Assembly: GCA_025454875.1 (NCBI GenBank)
Contig: JALONP010000006.1
Location: 60,357-124,356 of the forward strand
Source: Bacteroidia bacterium
GTDB lineage: Bacteria; Bacteroidota; Bacteroidia; UKL13-3
Direction: 5' to 3'
DNA length: 64,000 bases
Shown: positions 1 through 9,335 of the stretch, piece by piece
How positions within the stretch are numbered: position 1 is the first letter of the stretch
Layout: every line of letters starts with the position of its first letter
The notes under the pieces: generated by a model
What the model saw: only the letters and a program-made list of their open reading frames with translations
Databases searched by the model: none
Told to the model about the DNA's origin: nothing
Translations under genes and position numbers: made by a program

Positions 1-2
1 CC

Positions 3-338
3 AACACCTTGCAAGGAAGACCTACTGAAGAAAATACCATAGGAACAGATTTGTTTAATGCAATGTTCAAATTAAAAAGCCAAGGCATCGGCTCTCATTA
101 CTACAAAGGTGAATGGAGTGCATTGGACCAAATATTGATAAGCAATAACTTATTGCATTGCCGTTTACGTGTTTGCTACAAAGAATCTTCTGCGAGTGTT
201 TACAAACAAGATTGGATGTTGGAAACAAATGAAAAATTTAAAGGCGCTCCGTTACGCACCTTTGCTGGGAAAAAATACCTGAATGGTTTTAGTGATCATT
301 TACCTGTATACATTATGCTTACACCTGCCAGAAAATAA
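3..338 (+). CDS. Endonuclease/exonuclease/phosphatase family protein (C-terminal fragment)
   Basis: The reading frame is open from the left edge of the window, so only the last ~111 residues are present. The fragment carries two hallmarks of the EEP (DNase I-like) fold: ALDQILIS, matching the conserved strand with the metal-site Asp, and FSDHLPVYI, matching the terminal SDHxP motif with the catalytic Asp-His pair. The family hydrolyses phosphodiester bonds in nucleic acids or phospholipids; the substrate cannot be told from this part. The gene ends 23 bp before the VIT-family gene. The TTG at position 9 is internal and is not a start. Family assignment is good, specific function unknown. Confidence 0.8.
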   Translation, partial: NTLQGRPTEENTIGTDLFNAMFKLKSQGIGSHYYKGEWSALDQILISNNLLHCRLRVCYKESSASVYKQDWMLETNEKFKGAPLRTFAGKKYLNGFSDHLPVYIMLTPARK

Positions 339-361
339 TTTAACGCCTTAATTGTACAACA

Positions 362-1051
362 ATGCAACACAATGAACAACACTTTTCGGGGTCGCAAACG
401 GTACGTGATATGGTTATTGGTTTAAGCGATGGCTTAACGGTTCCATTTGCGTTGGCCGCAGGATTAACCGGAGCCATCCAACAAAACGATTTGATTGTAA
501 CGGCTGGTATGGCCGAAATTGTTGCTGGTTCAATTGCGATGGGATTGGGAGGTTATTTAGCTGGTAAAACGGAGATTGAACATTATGATGCAGAGTTAAA
601 AAGAGAGTATGCGGAAGTTGAACAGTTTCCAGAAAAGGAAAAACAAGAGGTGACCGAAGTGCTGGAATCATTTGGCTTATCAGAAACAGATGCTCAAACG
701 GTTGTAAACTCGCTTTCTAAAGACAAACATAAATGGGTGCAGTTTATGATGCGTTTTGAACTCGGATTGGAAAAGCCCGATTTAAACCGTGCACGAACCA
801 GCGCCCTCACTATTGGGTTATCGTATATTGCTGGAGGCATTGTTCCATTAAGTGCTTACTTTTTTACCCCAACAGCAAACCAAGGTCTGATTTATTCTTG
901 TGTAATTACAGGCATTGCGCTTTTTGGTTTTGGTTATTTAAAAAGTGCCATTATCGGGCAATCGCCTATTTGGGGAGCACTTCGTATCACAGGAATTGGG
1001 GCATTGGCTGCGGCATCTGCGTATGCGATTGCGCATCTTTTCCAATCATAA
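362..1051 (+). CDS. VIT1/CCC1 family metal transporter
   Basis: 229-residue integral membrane protein of the VIT1/CCC1 family, which moves Fe2+ or Mn2+ across membranes. Visible are the family's N-terminal segment VIGLSDGLTVPFALAAGLTG (about 18-37), a second TM segment with EIVAGSIAMGLGGYLAGKTE (about 49-70), a charged cytosolic section rich in Glu (70-145) where family members bind metal, and three C-terminal TM helices (about 146-170, 178-197, 207-227). Length is normal for the family. It starts at ATG 23 bp after the preceding stop, so it may be co-transcribed. The transported ion is inferred, not shown. Confidence 0.88.
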   Translation: MQHNEQHFSGSQTVRDMVIGLSDGLTVPFALAAGLTGAIQQNDLIVTAGMAEIVAGSIAMGLGGYLAGKTEIEHYDAELKREYAEVEQFPEKEKQEVTEVLESFGLSETDAQTVVNSLSKDKHKWVQFMMRFELGLEKPDLNRARTSALTIGLSYIAGGIVPLSAYFFTPTANQGLIYSCVITGIALFGFGYLKSAIIGQSPIWGALRITGIGALAAASAYAIAHLFQS

Positions 1052-1154
1052 TCAGTTGTTTTGGGAGGTAATTGGCAATCCAATTTGAGCACAAGGCAAA
1101 TTAATTGTATGTTGCACTCATCTATTTATTTACCGATTAAATTAATAAACCTGC

Positions 1155-1670
1155 TTGAAACGATTATTGTATCTTAATGCCCGTACAATCCGATTGGTAG
1201 TTGTTGCCGCGTTCATATGTTCTTGTTCAAATAGCTTTGCTCAACAAAAAGTTGAAATTGGAAAAGCTGTTAACAACCAATACGAGATTACTGCTGATAC
1301 AACAGCATTGCGTAAAGCGCTTCAACAAACCTTGAGAGATGGGACACAAATAGACACCATGTATATTGAATCGGTTCAACAATGGCATTATTTAATTGGG
1401 AAAGGCAAGCTTAAAGATTACCGGAAATTAATTGCTGTTCAATTGACTTATGATATCAATACTAGAACGTATTACGCTGTGGATGGAATGAGCCATAAAA
1501 CCTGTGCATCGGCTGGTTGCAAGAATTGTGTTCCGTTCAAAGAAAACGGAAACATTATTGGTTGCAATTGCAAAGACCAATCATCCGTAAGCAATCAGTG
1601 TACATTTAAAACAGAACCAAATAGCCTTTTCTACAAACAATTGGTTCATTATTTAAAGATCAAAACTTAA
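1155..1670 (+). CDS. Secreted Cys-rich hypothetical protein
   Basis: 171 residues. The likely start is TTG at 1155, because it gives a basic n-region and hydrophobic core ending in NSFAQ, a good signal peptide (about 1-29). The mature part is not recognised. Its C-terminal half has a cysteine cluster CASAGCKNC followed by a CNC about 20 residues on and one more Cys, which could be disulfides or a metal site. There is no ATG in frame near the signal sequence. The gene stops only 18 bp before the ATG of the BatA-like gene, so they are probably in one transcript. No function proposed. Confidence 0.7.
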   Translation: MKRLLYLNARTIRLVVVAAFICSCSNSFAQQKVEIGKAVNNQYEITADTTALRKALQQTLRDGTQIDTMYIESVQQWHYLIGKGKLKDYRKLIAVQLTYDINTRTYYAVDGMSHKTCASAGCKNCVPFKENGNIIGCNCKDQSSVSNQCTFKTEPNSLFYKQLVHYLKIKT

Positions 1671-1688
1671 TACTGTAATTTGCCGAGT

Positions 1689-3719
1689 ATGCAATTTGTG
1701 TATCCATGGTTCTTAACTGCCCTTGCGAGTATTGCCATACCGATTGTGATTCATTTGTTTCACTTTAGGAGGTATAAGCAGTTGGTTTTCCCAGATATTC
1801 GGTTTTTAAAACAAGTACAAGAACAAACACAACGCAACCATAAACTTAAAGATTTACTGGTGCTCTTGTCCCGTATATTACTAATTACCTCTTTGGTGTT
1901 TGCATTCGCACAACCTTATTTACCAGCAACACAGGGTATGGTAACTGGAGCCAAAGCCGTTTTCATATTTGTGGACAATACCTACTCTATGGAACAACAA
2001 GGAGATGAAGGTCCGTTGTTGGAGCAAGCCAAAAACAAGGCACGCGCAATTGTTCAATCATATGAACCCAGTGCTGTTTTCCAAATTGCGACCCATTTAA
2101 GTGATGGTAGATACCAACGCTTTGTGAATGCAACGGAAGCCATTCAATTAATTGATGAAGTAACTGCCAGTACAGGAAGCATTAAGCTCGAATGGGAAAT
2201 AGAGCGCATGCAACAGCAATTAAAACAAAGTGGCAAACCCACCCGAATTGGTTATTTTATTTCCGATTTTCAGCAACAAATGGGTAAGCCAAACCCTGCT
2301 AGTATCGACTCAGCAGTGTGGATGAATTGGGTTCCAATTACAACCAATGAACTGAACAATTTATACCTTGATTCGGCTTGGTGCAATACACCCCTTATTC
2401 AACCCAATAAGCCCATTACTTTAAACTGTTTGTTGCGCAATTCAGGTGATACCAAAGTGGACGAATTGCCTGTTTCGTTATTTGTTAATGGCATCCAAAA
2501 GGGCTTGCAAAACACCTCCATAGATGCTAAAGGGGCAAGCAGGCTTACGTTCACCATTAATGCCAATGAAACGGAAACTATGCTCATTGAGTTTCGGATT
2601 CAAGATGCTGTTATTCCATTCGACAACCATTTGTACGGAGTATTAACACCTGTAACCACAATTGATGTTTTGGCTATTTACAACAACAAGCCAAACCCTT
2701 ACATTCAAGCGGTACTTGAACTAGACCCAGTATACAAATTGCAGCAAATGCCTGCTGCACAAATTGATTATGCAAATTGGGCTTCGAAACAATGTATCTT
2801 TTTATTGGAACCAACACAAATTACAAGTGGTCAACTTGAGGAGTTGCAAAAATATGTGAACCAAGGAGGGCAATTGGTTATTGTGCCTCCAGCAAACGTT
2901 GACATGAATATGGGATTAAATTCCTTGTTGATGTCGTTACAAATGCCCGTTTTTGAAAGGTGGCAAACAAGCGCTATGCAAGTGCAAACATTTAACTTAA
3001 AAGATGTATTGTTTAGGGAAGTGTTTTTAAGGCTGCCACAGCAACTTGATTTACCCAAGATAACTGGTTGGTATGATTTGGCAAGCACTGCCAATACTAG
3101 GGGTAACGCGCTTATCACTATGGCCAACGAAAAACCATTAGCCTGGAAAGGCAGCTATGGCAAAGGAACGGTTATTGTTTTTGCAACACCATTTACAACA
3201 GCAACAACCAACTTGGTCAAACACGCTTTGTTTGTGCCTTTGGTACTTAAAATGGGAATGGGCAAACAAACACCGCGGGCCATGTATTACAAACTTGGAG
3301 CTGGCGGCATGCTTACGCTACCCAATAATGCCCCTAAAGGATTGTATGCTATTCGAAATCAAAAGCAAACGTGGGTAGACGATGCCATTAACCAAGATGG
3401 CCGTTTGGTATTATCATTGCAACAACCCTTTAACCAAGCAGGATGGTACCAGGTTACACCAAACAATTCTGAAAAAGTATTGCTATCAATGGCATTAAAT
3501 GATGACCGCAAAGAATCGGAACTTGCTGTGTGGAGTACCGCTGATATTGAAGCCATGCTTGGAGCCTGGCCTAAGCACCAGTTATATAAAGGAGGCGATG
3601 TGGTTTTAAAACAAGCCATAGCCGACCAGCTAAAGGGAGTACCATTGTGGAGATATTGTGTTGTGTTGGCTTTGGTTTTTGCGCTTATTGAAATACTTTT
3701 GTTACGCTTGCTTAAGTGA
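1689..3719 (+). CDS. BatA-like double-transmembrane protein with vWA-like region
   Basis: 676 residues from ATG 1689; a TTG nine bases upstream is a poorer start. The N-terminus (WFLTALASIAIPIVIHLFHF, then a second TM at about 57-77) is the BatA/aerotolerance N-terminal double-TM domain typical of Bacteroidota. A central von Willebrand A-like section has VFIFVDNTYSM, a degenerate DxSxS MIDAS. Late residues (about 655-675) form a third TM. Such proteins sit in the inner membrane with a large periplasmic or cytosolic mid-section; their role is poorly known, and the aerotolerance link is historical. It ends 10 bp before the dihydroorotase-like gene, suggesting an operon. Confidence 0.8.
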   Translation: MQFVYPWFLTALASIAIPIVIHLFHFRRYKQLVFPDIRFLKQVQEQTQRNHKLKDLLVLLSRILLITSLVFAFAQPYLPATQGMVTGAKAVFIFVDNTYSMEQQGDEGPLLEQAKNKARAIVQSYEPSAVFQIATHLSDGRYQRFVNATEAIQLIDEVTASTGSIKLEWEIERMQQQLKQSGKPTRIGYFISDFQQQMGKPNPASIDSAVWMNWVPITTNELNNLYLDSAWCNTPLIQPNKPITLNCLLRNSGDTKVDELPVSLFVNGIQKGLQNTSIDAKGASRLTFTINANETETMLIEFRIQDAVIPFDNHLYGVLTPVTTIDVLAIYNNKPNPYIQAVLELDPVYKLQQMPAAQIDYANWASKQCIFLLEPTQITSGQLEELQKYVNQGGQLVIVPPANVDMNMGLNSLLMSLQMPVFERWQTSAMQVQTFNLKDVLFREVFLRLPQQLDLPKITGWYDLASTANTRGNALITMANEKPLAWKGSYGKGTVIVFATPFTTATTNLVKHALFVPLVLKMGMGKQTPRAMYYKLGAGGMLTLPNNAPKGLYAIRNQKQTWVDDAINQDGRLVLSLQQPFNQAGWYQVTPNNSEKVLLSMALNDDRKESELAVWSTADIEAMLGAWPKHQLYKGGDVVLKQAIADQLKGVPLWRYCVVLALVFALIEILLLRLLK

Positions 3720-3729
3720 TACCAACCAT

Positions 3730-5010
3730 ATGAAACTTATTTTGCTCAATGCGCTCATCGTAGATTCAACATCAAACTTTCACCTCAAAAAATGTGATTT
3801 GTGGATTCAAAATGGCGTAATTGAGTCGATTCAGTTGAGTTCTAAAAAAGCTTTTCAGCACGAAACTTCCAAAACTTGGGATGTGAAAGGCGCATACGTA
3901 AGTGCAGGTTGGGCAGACATGCGCACATCTTTGCGCGAGCCGGGTTTTGAGTACAAAGAAGATTTAGCCAGCGGAGCTCAAGCAGCCGCGAGCGGAGGCT
4001 TTACCATTGTTACTTGTTTACCCAACACCGAACCGCCAATAGCACACAAATCAGCGATTGAATTTGTATACCGCAGGGCTCAATCTTTACCCGTACATAT
4101 AATTCCGTATGGAGTGGTTTCACAAAACCGAAAAGGTACAGAATTGGCAGAATTATATGACCTACATCAAGCAGGAGCTGCTGGATTTACAGATGCAAAC
4201 CAATCGATAGCAGATGCAGGACTAATGTTGAGGGCATTGCAGTACAGCACCTTGTTTGGCGGAAAAATATTGGTGCATGCCAATGAAACAAACCTGAGTG
4301 CAGGCGGACGCATGCATGAAGGAATTACCAGTACACATCTTGGCTTAAAAGGTATTCCGGCCTTGGCAGAAGAAGTGGTAATTGCTCGCGATATTGAACT
4401 GGCAAAATATGCAAATGCTCCTATTCACTTTGCGCACCTCTCGTCAAAAGGAAGTGTAGAACTGATTCGCAAAGCCAAAAAACAAGGTGTTCAGGTTACT
4501 TGTGATGTTGCAGTAGCCCATTTGTGTTATACAGATGAAAACCTACAGACCTTTGATACCAACTACAAAGTTACCCCTCCTTTACGTAGCAAAACAGACC
4601 AAAAAGCTTTATGGGATGGATTAATAGATGGCACCATTGATTGCATTGTTACAGACCATGCGCCAGAAGACGTAGAACACAAACAAGTGGAATTTGAATA
4701 CGCAGCAACAGGTATGATTGGATTGCAAACTGCCTACTCTCAATTACTGGCTGCTGCTCCTAAAAATTTTACAGAAACACATTTGGTTCAAGCCATCAGC
4801 ATCAATCCTCGCGCATTTTTAGGTCGCTCGCTAAGCATAGGCAAAGGGGCGCCAGCAGAGCTTACCGTTTTTTCACCTAACGGTAAATGGGAGTACACAG
4901 ATGCCACAAATCTTTCCAAATCAAAAAACTCACCTGTGCTCAACCAAACGTTAAATGGGCGAATATTGGGTATTGTTAACAAAGACCAACTTTTAAAATT
5001 TCATTCATGA
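3730..5010 (+). CDS. pyrC: Dihydroorotase-family amidohydrolase (PyrC homologue, probably without the usual metal site)
   Basis: 426 residues from ATG 3730. The fold is class I dihydroorotase: REPGFEYKEDLASG, HANE (~183), AHLSSKGSVELI (~234) and TDHAP (~309) align with the family. The canonical DxHxH metal motif before REPG reads DMRTS here (residues 63-67), so both N-terminal zinc histidines are Arg and Ser, and the usual TPHHL is AVAHL. By analogy with known pseudo-dihydroorotases it may lack catalysis and instead support aspartate transcarbamoylase; this is inference. Members with this change are, to my knowledge, common in Bacteroidota beside a second, intact PyrC. The gene overlaps the next one by ATGA. 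Confidence 0.85.
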   Translation: MKLILLNALIVDSTSNFHLKKCDLWIQNGVIESIQLSSKKAFQHETSKTWDVKGAYVSAGWADMRTSLREPGFEYKEDLASGAQAAASGGFTIVTCLPNTEPPIAHKSAIEFVYRRAQSLPVHIIPYGVVSQNRKGTELAELYDLHQAGAAGFTDANQSIADAGLMLRALQYSTLFGGKILVHANETNLSAGGRMHEGITSTHLGLKGIPALAEEVVIARDIELAKYANAPIHFAHLSSKGSVELIRKAKKQGVQVTCDVAVAHLCYTDENLQTFDTNYKVTPPLRSKTDQKALWDGLIDGTIDCIVTDHAPEDVEHKQVEFEYAATGMIGLQTAYSQLLAAAPKNFTETHLVQAISINPRAFLGRSLSIGKGAPAELTVFSPNGKWEYTDATNLSKSKNSPVLNQTLNGRILGIVNKDQLLKFHS

Positions 5011-5648
5011 GTGCAGCAATCAAAGCGCTTCACGCTTTTTTTACACCAGCAGGTTCAGGCGTAAAACCAGCTGAAGCCATTCTTTCAGATTTATTTAACA
5101 GCAAAGAACCATTCTTATCAAAGATTGCGACATTTGATAACTGCATTCAAACACATCAAGCGCTTGAGCCAGTAAGTGAATATTTGTTTGATTTGATGAT
5201 GGGACATCATCTGGAAAGATTTCACCAAGAGCCCAACTTTTTTGAATCAAAAGAGTGGATGGATATTGAAGATAAAACATTGGAACGGGGTACCGAACTG
5301 CTGAACCTGTTATTGTATATCATTGAATCAAAAGATGCAGAAGTTGTTCCTACACTTGAAGATTTTTTACATGAGTTTTTGTTGGTAGATGAAGATGAGT
5401 TTCAAGATGAACATCGCATTTACGAACCACTGATTGCCTATCAGGAAGCGGGCGAAGCTGAATTGGAGAGCTTACGCGAGATTGAACAATCGATTGCACC
5501 TGATTCGGAAATCAAAGAACTGTTTGTTCCCATTGTTTGCTTTTTTCAATACTACCATTTACCAACACTTCCAAGCGAAGTGACCGCAACCCTAAGTACC
5601 GATGAACAGTCTATTGTTTTAGCTTTATTGGCTTACTACCACGCATAA
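5007..5648 (+). CDS. Hypothetical acidic protein coupled to the dihydroorotase homologue
   Basis: 213 residues, starting at an ATG that overlaps the previous stop (ATGA), so translation is probably coupled. No signal peptide or TM segment; predicted soluble and largely helical. It is rich in acidic residues (for example VDEDEFQDE and EAGEAELESLREIE). No family recognised. The tight coupling to the PyrC-like gene suggests related expression, but no biochemical link can be claimed. Confidence 0.75.
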   Translation: MSAAIKALHAFFTPAGSGVKPAEAILSDLFNSKEPFLSKIATFDNCIQTHQALEPVSEYLFDLMMGHHLERFHQEPNFFESKEWMDIEDKTLERGTELLNLLLYIIESKDAEVVPTLEDFLHEFLLVDEDEFQDEHRIYEPLIAYQEAGEAELESLREIEQSIAPDSEIKELFVPIVCFFQYYHLPTLPSEVTATLSTDEQSIVLALLAYYHA

Positions 5649-5714
5649 ACAAGGTATTTGGCAGTTACGGCCTAAAAAAGGATATTTGGATGCACGCGAA
5701 TTAATGGTGTAGAA

Positions 5715-6458
5715 ATGAAATTACTTAAAATTATTGCGGCTAATGGTTTGGCAATGGTGTTGTTAATCACCATCTTATTTGCCCTTACTTCTGTAGTGTT
5801 AAACTCTGCTACTCGGCATGGTGAATCACTTACAGTGCCAGATATTACTGGTATGCCGGTGGCTGATGCCATTGATGTCCTCACCCAAAAAAACTTAAAA
5901 TTCCTCATAACCGATTCGTTGTACTTTACGGATAAACCAAAGAACAGCATCTTGGATCAGAATCCTGCTCCCCAATCAAAGGTAAAGGAGGGCCGTGTGG
6001 TGTATCTTACTTTAAACAGCAGCACACCACCTTTGGTGAACATGCCAAACTTGGTCGATGTTTCGTTACGACAAGCGCAAGTGCTTTTGCAAAGTGCAGG
6101 ACTCAAACAAGGAACGCTCTCGTATAAGCCAGATATTGCACAAAATGTGGTTTTGGAACAGTCGGTAAATGGGAAGTTGATTGTTGCTGGAAGTCGGATT
6201 CCGAAAGGATCTACAATTGACTTGGTTTTGGGAGATGGCTTGGGCAGTGGCGATGTTGCCTTACCTAATTTAAGTGGAATGACCTTGGAAGAAGCCAGTA
6301 ATTTATTGGTAAGCTCTTCGTTAAGTTTAGGTTCAGTTGTGTATTTGGGTCCGATAAGTGATAGTGCTTCAGCTAAGGTTACCAAACAGCATCCTGTTTA
6401 TGCCGAAGGGGTAATGGTAGGTTCGGGCCAACCAATTGATTTATTTTTAGCACAATAA
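5715..6458 (+). CDS. PASTA domain membrane-anchored protein
   Basis: 247 residues. There is one N-terminal TM or signal anchor (about 4-30), then three PASTA repeats: VPDITGMPVADAIDVL (about 41-100), MPNLVDVSLRQAQVLL (about 112-175) and LPNLSGMTLEEASNLL (about 183-245). PASTA units bind muropeptides or beta-lactams in Ser/Thr kinases and PBPs; here no kinase or PBP domain is attached, a common Bacteroidota arrangement. It is probably periplasmic and facing peptidoglycan. The next gene (T9SS protein) starts 3 bp after its stop, so the two form a unit. Confidence 0.88.
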   Translation: MKLLKIIAANGLAMVLLITILFALTSVVLNSATRHGESLTVPDITGMPVADAIDVLTQKNLKFLITDSLYFTDKPKNSILDQNPAPQSKVKEGRVVYLTLNSSTPPLVNMPNLVDVSLRQAQVLLQSAGLKQGTLSYKPDIAQNVVLEQSVNGKLIVAGSRIPKGSTIDLVLGDGLGSGDVALPNLSGMTLEEASNLLVSSSLSLGSVVYLGPISDSASAKVTKQHPVYAEGVMVGSGQPIDLFLAQ

Positions 6459-6461
6459 CGA

Positions 6462-9335
6462 ATGATACGATCTATTGTTTTTACGTGTATGCTGACGGCC
6501 CTCAGCACCGCGCTGCTTGCGCAGCGCGGTGCTGAGGTGTTGCTGCCTCTACACACCAATCCTGTTTTGCAGCAACAGCCTTTTGCCCAGCCCCAACAAG
6601 TTGGGCTGGGCAAAAAGGCCGCTACCGGCAACTTCCCCTTGATTGATCGTTTCACCTATCCCGGCACCGAACTCAACGACTCCCTTTGGGAACTTAAACT
6701 AGTAAAAAAAGAAGGACAAACCGCTGTGCTCAATGCCCTTGATGAAAACAACCAACCTTATCGAAACAACGACAACAGCTACGGTGAAACCGATGTAATG
6801 CTAAGCCGAAATTTTGCCCTCAACCAAGCTGCTTCCGTTTACCTGTCATTTACCTACAGCACAGGTCCTAACTGGCAAGCTACCGACTCGCTCGTAGTTG
6901 AAATCAGTACCTCGTCTGGCAATTTTACCACCCTGTGGCGCGATCCCGCTACTCCGCAAACACGTACCTCGATCCGAATCAATATTAATACAAACGCACT
7001 CGATCAAAACAATACACAATTGCGGTTTCGGTATTTTACCAATGCCTCGGCAACCAATACTTACGGAATTGTGCTGCATGAAGTTACCCTCGCAGCCAAA
7101 CTCCCCAACCCATGGGCAGAAACATTTACCCAAGTTACCAACGACTCCTTTCCGTTACCCCAAAATTGGCAATCAGCCCCAGGTAAAATCTACACAAGAG
7201 GCAACTTTCCCGAAGGAGCAAATGCGTTTGTGTTTAATGCATATTCCGATTCGAACCAAGTATACAATAATGCAAATGGCTCTATTGGCTTTGCCGACAC
7301 CCTCACTTCAATTGCCATGAGCATGTTCCAATTTCAACCAAACGACTCCGTATTTTTAAGTTTTGTATACCAATCGTTACCCAACGCAAACAACAATGAT
7401 TCACTCGTACTTGAGTTGCTCAACAATACAGGCCAGTGGATTCGTGTATGGCAAACAGGTGCCAACGCCCCTAACCCAACGCGATTTATCAGACAAGTAA
7501 ATATTGGCAGGTTTAGACACGATTTTTTTCAGTTCAGACTCATCAATAAATGCACCTACCAAGAAGCTGATTCGTTGCAGTTTTTGGCTACACGGTTTCA
7601 ACTTGGCGTAAAAAAACGGTTGCCTTTTATCGATGATTTCTCCAAAACAAACCTTTTCCCCGATAAACAAAACTGGACCAACAGGTACGTATTTATCAAT
7701 AATGATTTTGCAATCAGACCACCTAGTGTAAACGTGGCAACGTTTGATGGACTTGATGAACGTGGCAATCCATATGGTGTAGGACGCGGTTACCTCGATA
7801 CGTTAACCTCCATTCCAATTGATTTAAGTGGATTGGTGCGCACTGATTCAGTATACCTTAGTTTTTGGGTACAACCTGCTGGCTTAGGCGATCGGCCAAA
7901 CCCGGCAGATTCAATTGTGGTGGAGTTTAAATTACCTTCATTTTCCACAAACAGTTGGCAAACGGTATGGAATGGCACAGCTGCTACATTTACTTCCAAT
8001 GCATTTACCCCTGTTTATGTAATTGTAGACTCATTGTATTTGCATGACGACTTTCAATTTCGGTTTAAGAACATTGGAAGCCGCACCGGAAACATCAATA
8101 TCTGGAATATTGATTATGTGCGTTTGGATAGAGGCCGCAGACCCAACGATGGATTTTTTGACGTTGCATTGTCAAACACCCCACCTGCATTACTTACTCC
8201 TTACACGTCAATGCCACGCAACCACTTCTTGTCAAACCCTGCAGCATTTACCAATACCCAACAAAAAATGGTGGTGAAGCTCAATACTGCAAACGATTTT
8301 CCAATCAATTATGGTCGTGTAACATTTAATCCAGATCAGGTGCGTATCGACTCATTTGGAAATACACTTGGTTTTGTTGCAGCCCAATCAGACACATTGG
8401 TGAATCTATTGAGTTCATTTTCGCTAAGTGGTACGTTTGCTGGTGATTCACAAACAGTAAAAGCAAGGTATTACACCAACCTTAACAACAATGTCGACAA
8501 TATTCCAACCAACGATACCTTTACCATTAACACCTACTTTAGCAATTTTTTTGCCTACGATGATGGAACTGCAGAAGCAGGTTATGGTTTGGAAAATGAG
8601 CCCGGAAGTGTAGCGCTCGGTTATACATTGCAAGTGCCCGATACCTTATTTGGATTAAGCATGTTTTTTAACCAGTCGTCAGTTGATGTGAGTACCTTGC
8701 CTTTTAACTTAATGATATGGAGCGCGATTGGCACGGGTCCAGGCGGAACCGGAGAAACTGTTCTCAAACGCATTCTTGTTTCGAGGCCCATTTACACCAA
8801 CCAACGAAATGGATTTTACTATTACAAATTACCTGAGCCTATTGCCATGCCTGCTGGTAAATTTTACATCGGTTGGGAACAATCATCCATCTTCAACCTC
8901 AATATGGGATTTGACCGCAACTACCAGCTAAATGGTGTGTTTGCCAAAAACCCTGAAATGTGGTACAAAGTAGATAATATTCAGGTATGGCAACAAACTG
9001 CATTTACGGGTGCCCTAATGATGCGTCCACTGATTGGCAAATGGTTAAATCCTCCCGTTGGTGTGAGTGAATTAGATGCCAGCATGCAAACAAGTTGGGA
9101 GCCATCGCTCTATCCGAACCCAGCTTCCGAAATCCTTTATATTGAGCCCAATACCACATCTCCCTATTCTGTTCAAGTATTCAATACCATGGGCCAATCG
9201 CTGATGATGGTAAATGATTCGCCAAAAAGGTTATCTTTGAACGGGCTCGCAAGTGGGATGTATTGGGTAACACTCACCAATACTCATAGCGGTTCGCAAC
9301 AAACAAAAAAAGTATTCATTCATTCCTCATTCTAA
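6462..9335 (+). CDS. T9SS type A sorting domain-containing surface protein
   Basis: 957 residues. Signal peptide about 1-20 (ends TALLAQ). The long mature part is built of several beta-sandwich-like sections with recurring DSVYLSF / DSLVVE motifs, resembling jelly-roll or MAM-like repeats. The C-terminal ~75 residues (YPNPASEILYIEP..., GLASGMYWVTL) are a T9SS type A sorting domain, so the protein is exported across the outer membrane and attached or released. The first ~50 codons are unusually GC-rich and contain three inverted repeats (see the separate entry). It sits 3 bp after the PASTA gene and overlaps the rhodanese ATG by one base (TAATG). Ligand or substrate unknown. Confidence 0.88.
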   Translation: MIRSIVFTCMLTALSTALLAQRGAEVLLPLHTNPVLQQQPFAQPQQVGLGKKAATGNFPLIDRFTYPGTELNDSLWELKLVKKEGQTAVLNALDENNQPYRNNDNSYGETDVMLSRNFALNQAASVYLSFTYSTGPNWQATDSLVVEISTSSGNFTTLWRDPATPQTRTSIRININTNALDQNNTQLRFRYFTNASATNTYGIVLHEVTLAAKLPNPWAETFTQVTNDSFPLPQNWQSAPGKIYTRGNFPEGANAFVFNAYSDSNQVYNNANGSIGFADTLTSIAMSMFQFQPNDSVFLSFVYQSLPNANNNDSLVLELLNNTGQWIRVWQTGANAPNPTRFIRQVNIGRFRHDFFQFRLINKCTYQEADSLQFLATRFQLGVKKRLPFIDDFSKTNLFPDKQNWTNRYVFINNDFAIRPPSVNVATFDGLDERGNPYGVGRGYLDTLTSIPIDLSGLVRTDSVYLSFWVQPAGLGDRPNPADSIVVEFKLPSFSTNSWQTVWNGTAATFTSNAFTPVYVIVDSLYLHDDFQFRFKNIGSRTGNINIWNIDYVRLDRGRRPNDGFFDVALSNTPPALLTPYTSMPRNHFLSNPAAFTNTQQKMVVKLNTANDFPINYGRVTFNPDQVRIDSFGNTLGFVAAQSDTLVNLLSSFSLSGTFAGDSQTVKARYYTNLNNNVDNIPTNDTFTINTYFSNFFAYDDGTAEAGYGLENEPGSVALGYTLQVPDTLFGLSMFFNQSSVDVSTLPFNLMIWSAIGTGPGGTGETVLKRILVSRPIYTNQRNGFYYYKLPEPIAMPAGKFYIGWEQSSIFNLNMGFDRNYQLNGVFAKNPEMWYKVDNIQVWQQTAFTGALMMRPLIGKWLNPPVGVSELDASMQTSWEPSLYPNPASEILYIEPNTTSPYSVQVFNTMGQSLMMVNDSPKRLSLNGLASGMYWVTLTNTHSGSQQTKKVFIHSSF
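6501..6618. other. Three consecutive hairpins inside the start of the T9SS gene
   Basis: Seen directly. Hairpin 1: arms 6501-6516 (CTCAGCACCGCGCTGC) and 6521-6536, perfect 16 bp, 4-nt loop. Hairpin 2: TGTTGCTGC 6538-6546 and GCAGCAACA 6569-6577, 9 bp. Hairpin 3: TTTTGCCCAGCCC 6581-6593 and its complement 6603-6615, 13 bp, 9-nt loop, extendable with a one-base bulge. They lie in codons ~14-52 (signal peptide end and mature N-terminus), and the local GC content is far above that of the neighbours. They could act as an mRNA structure controlling translation, or be a remnant of an inserted palindromic element. Confidence 0.85.
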
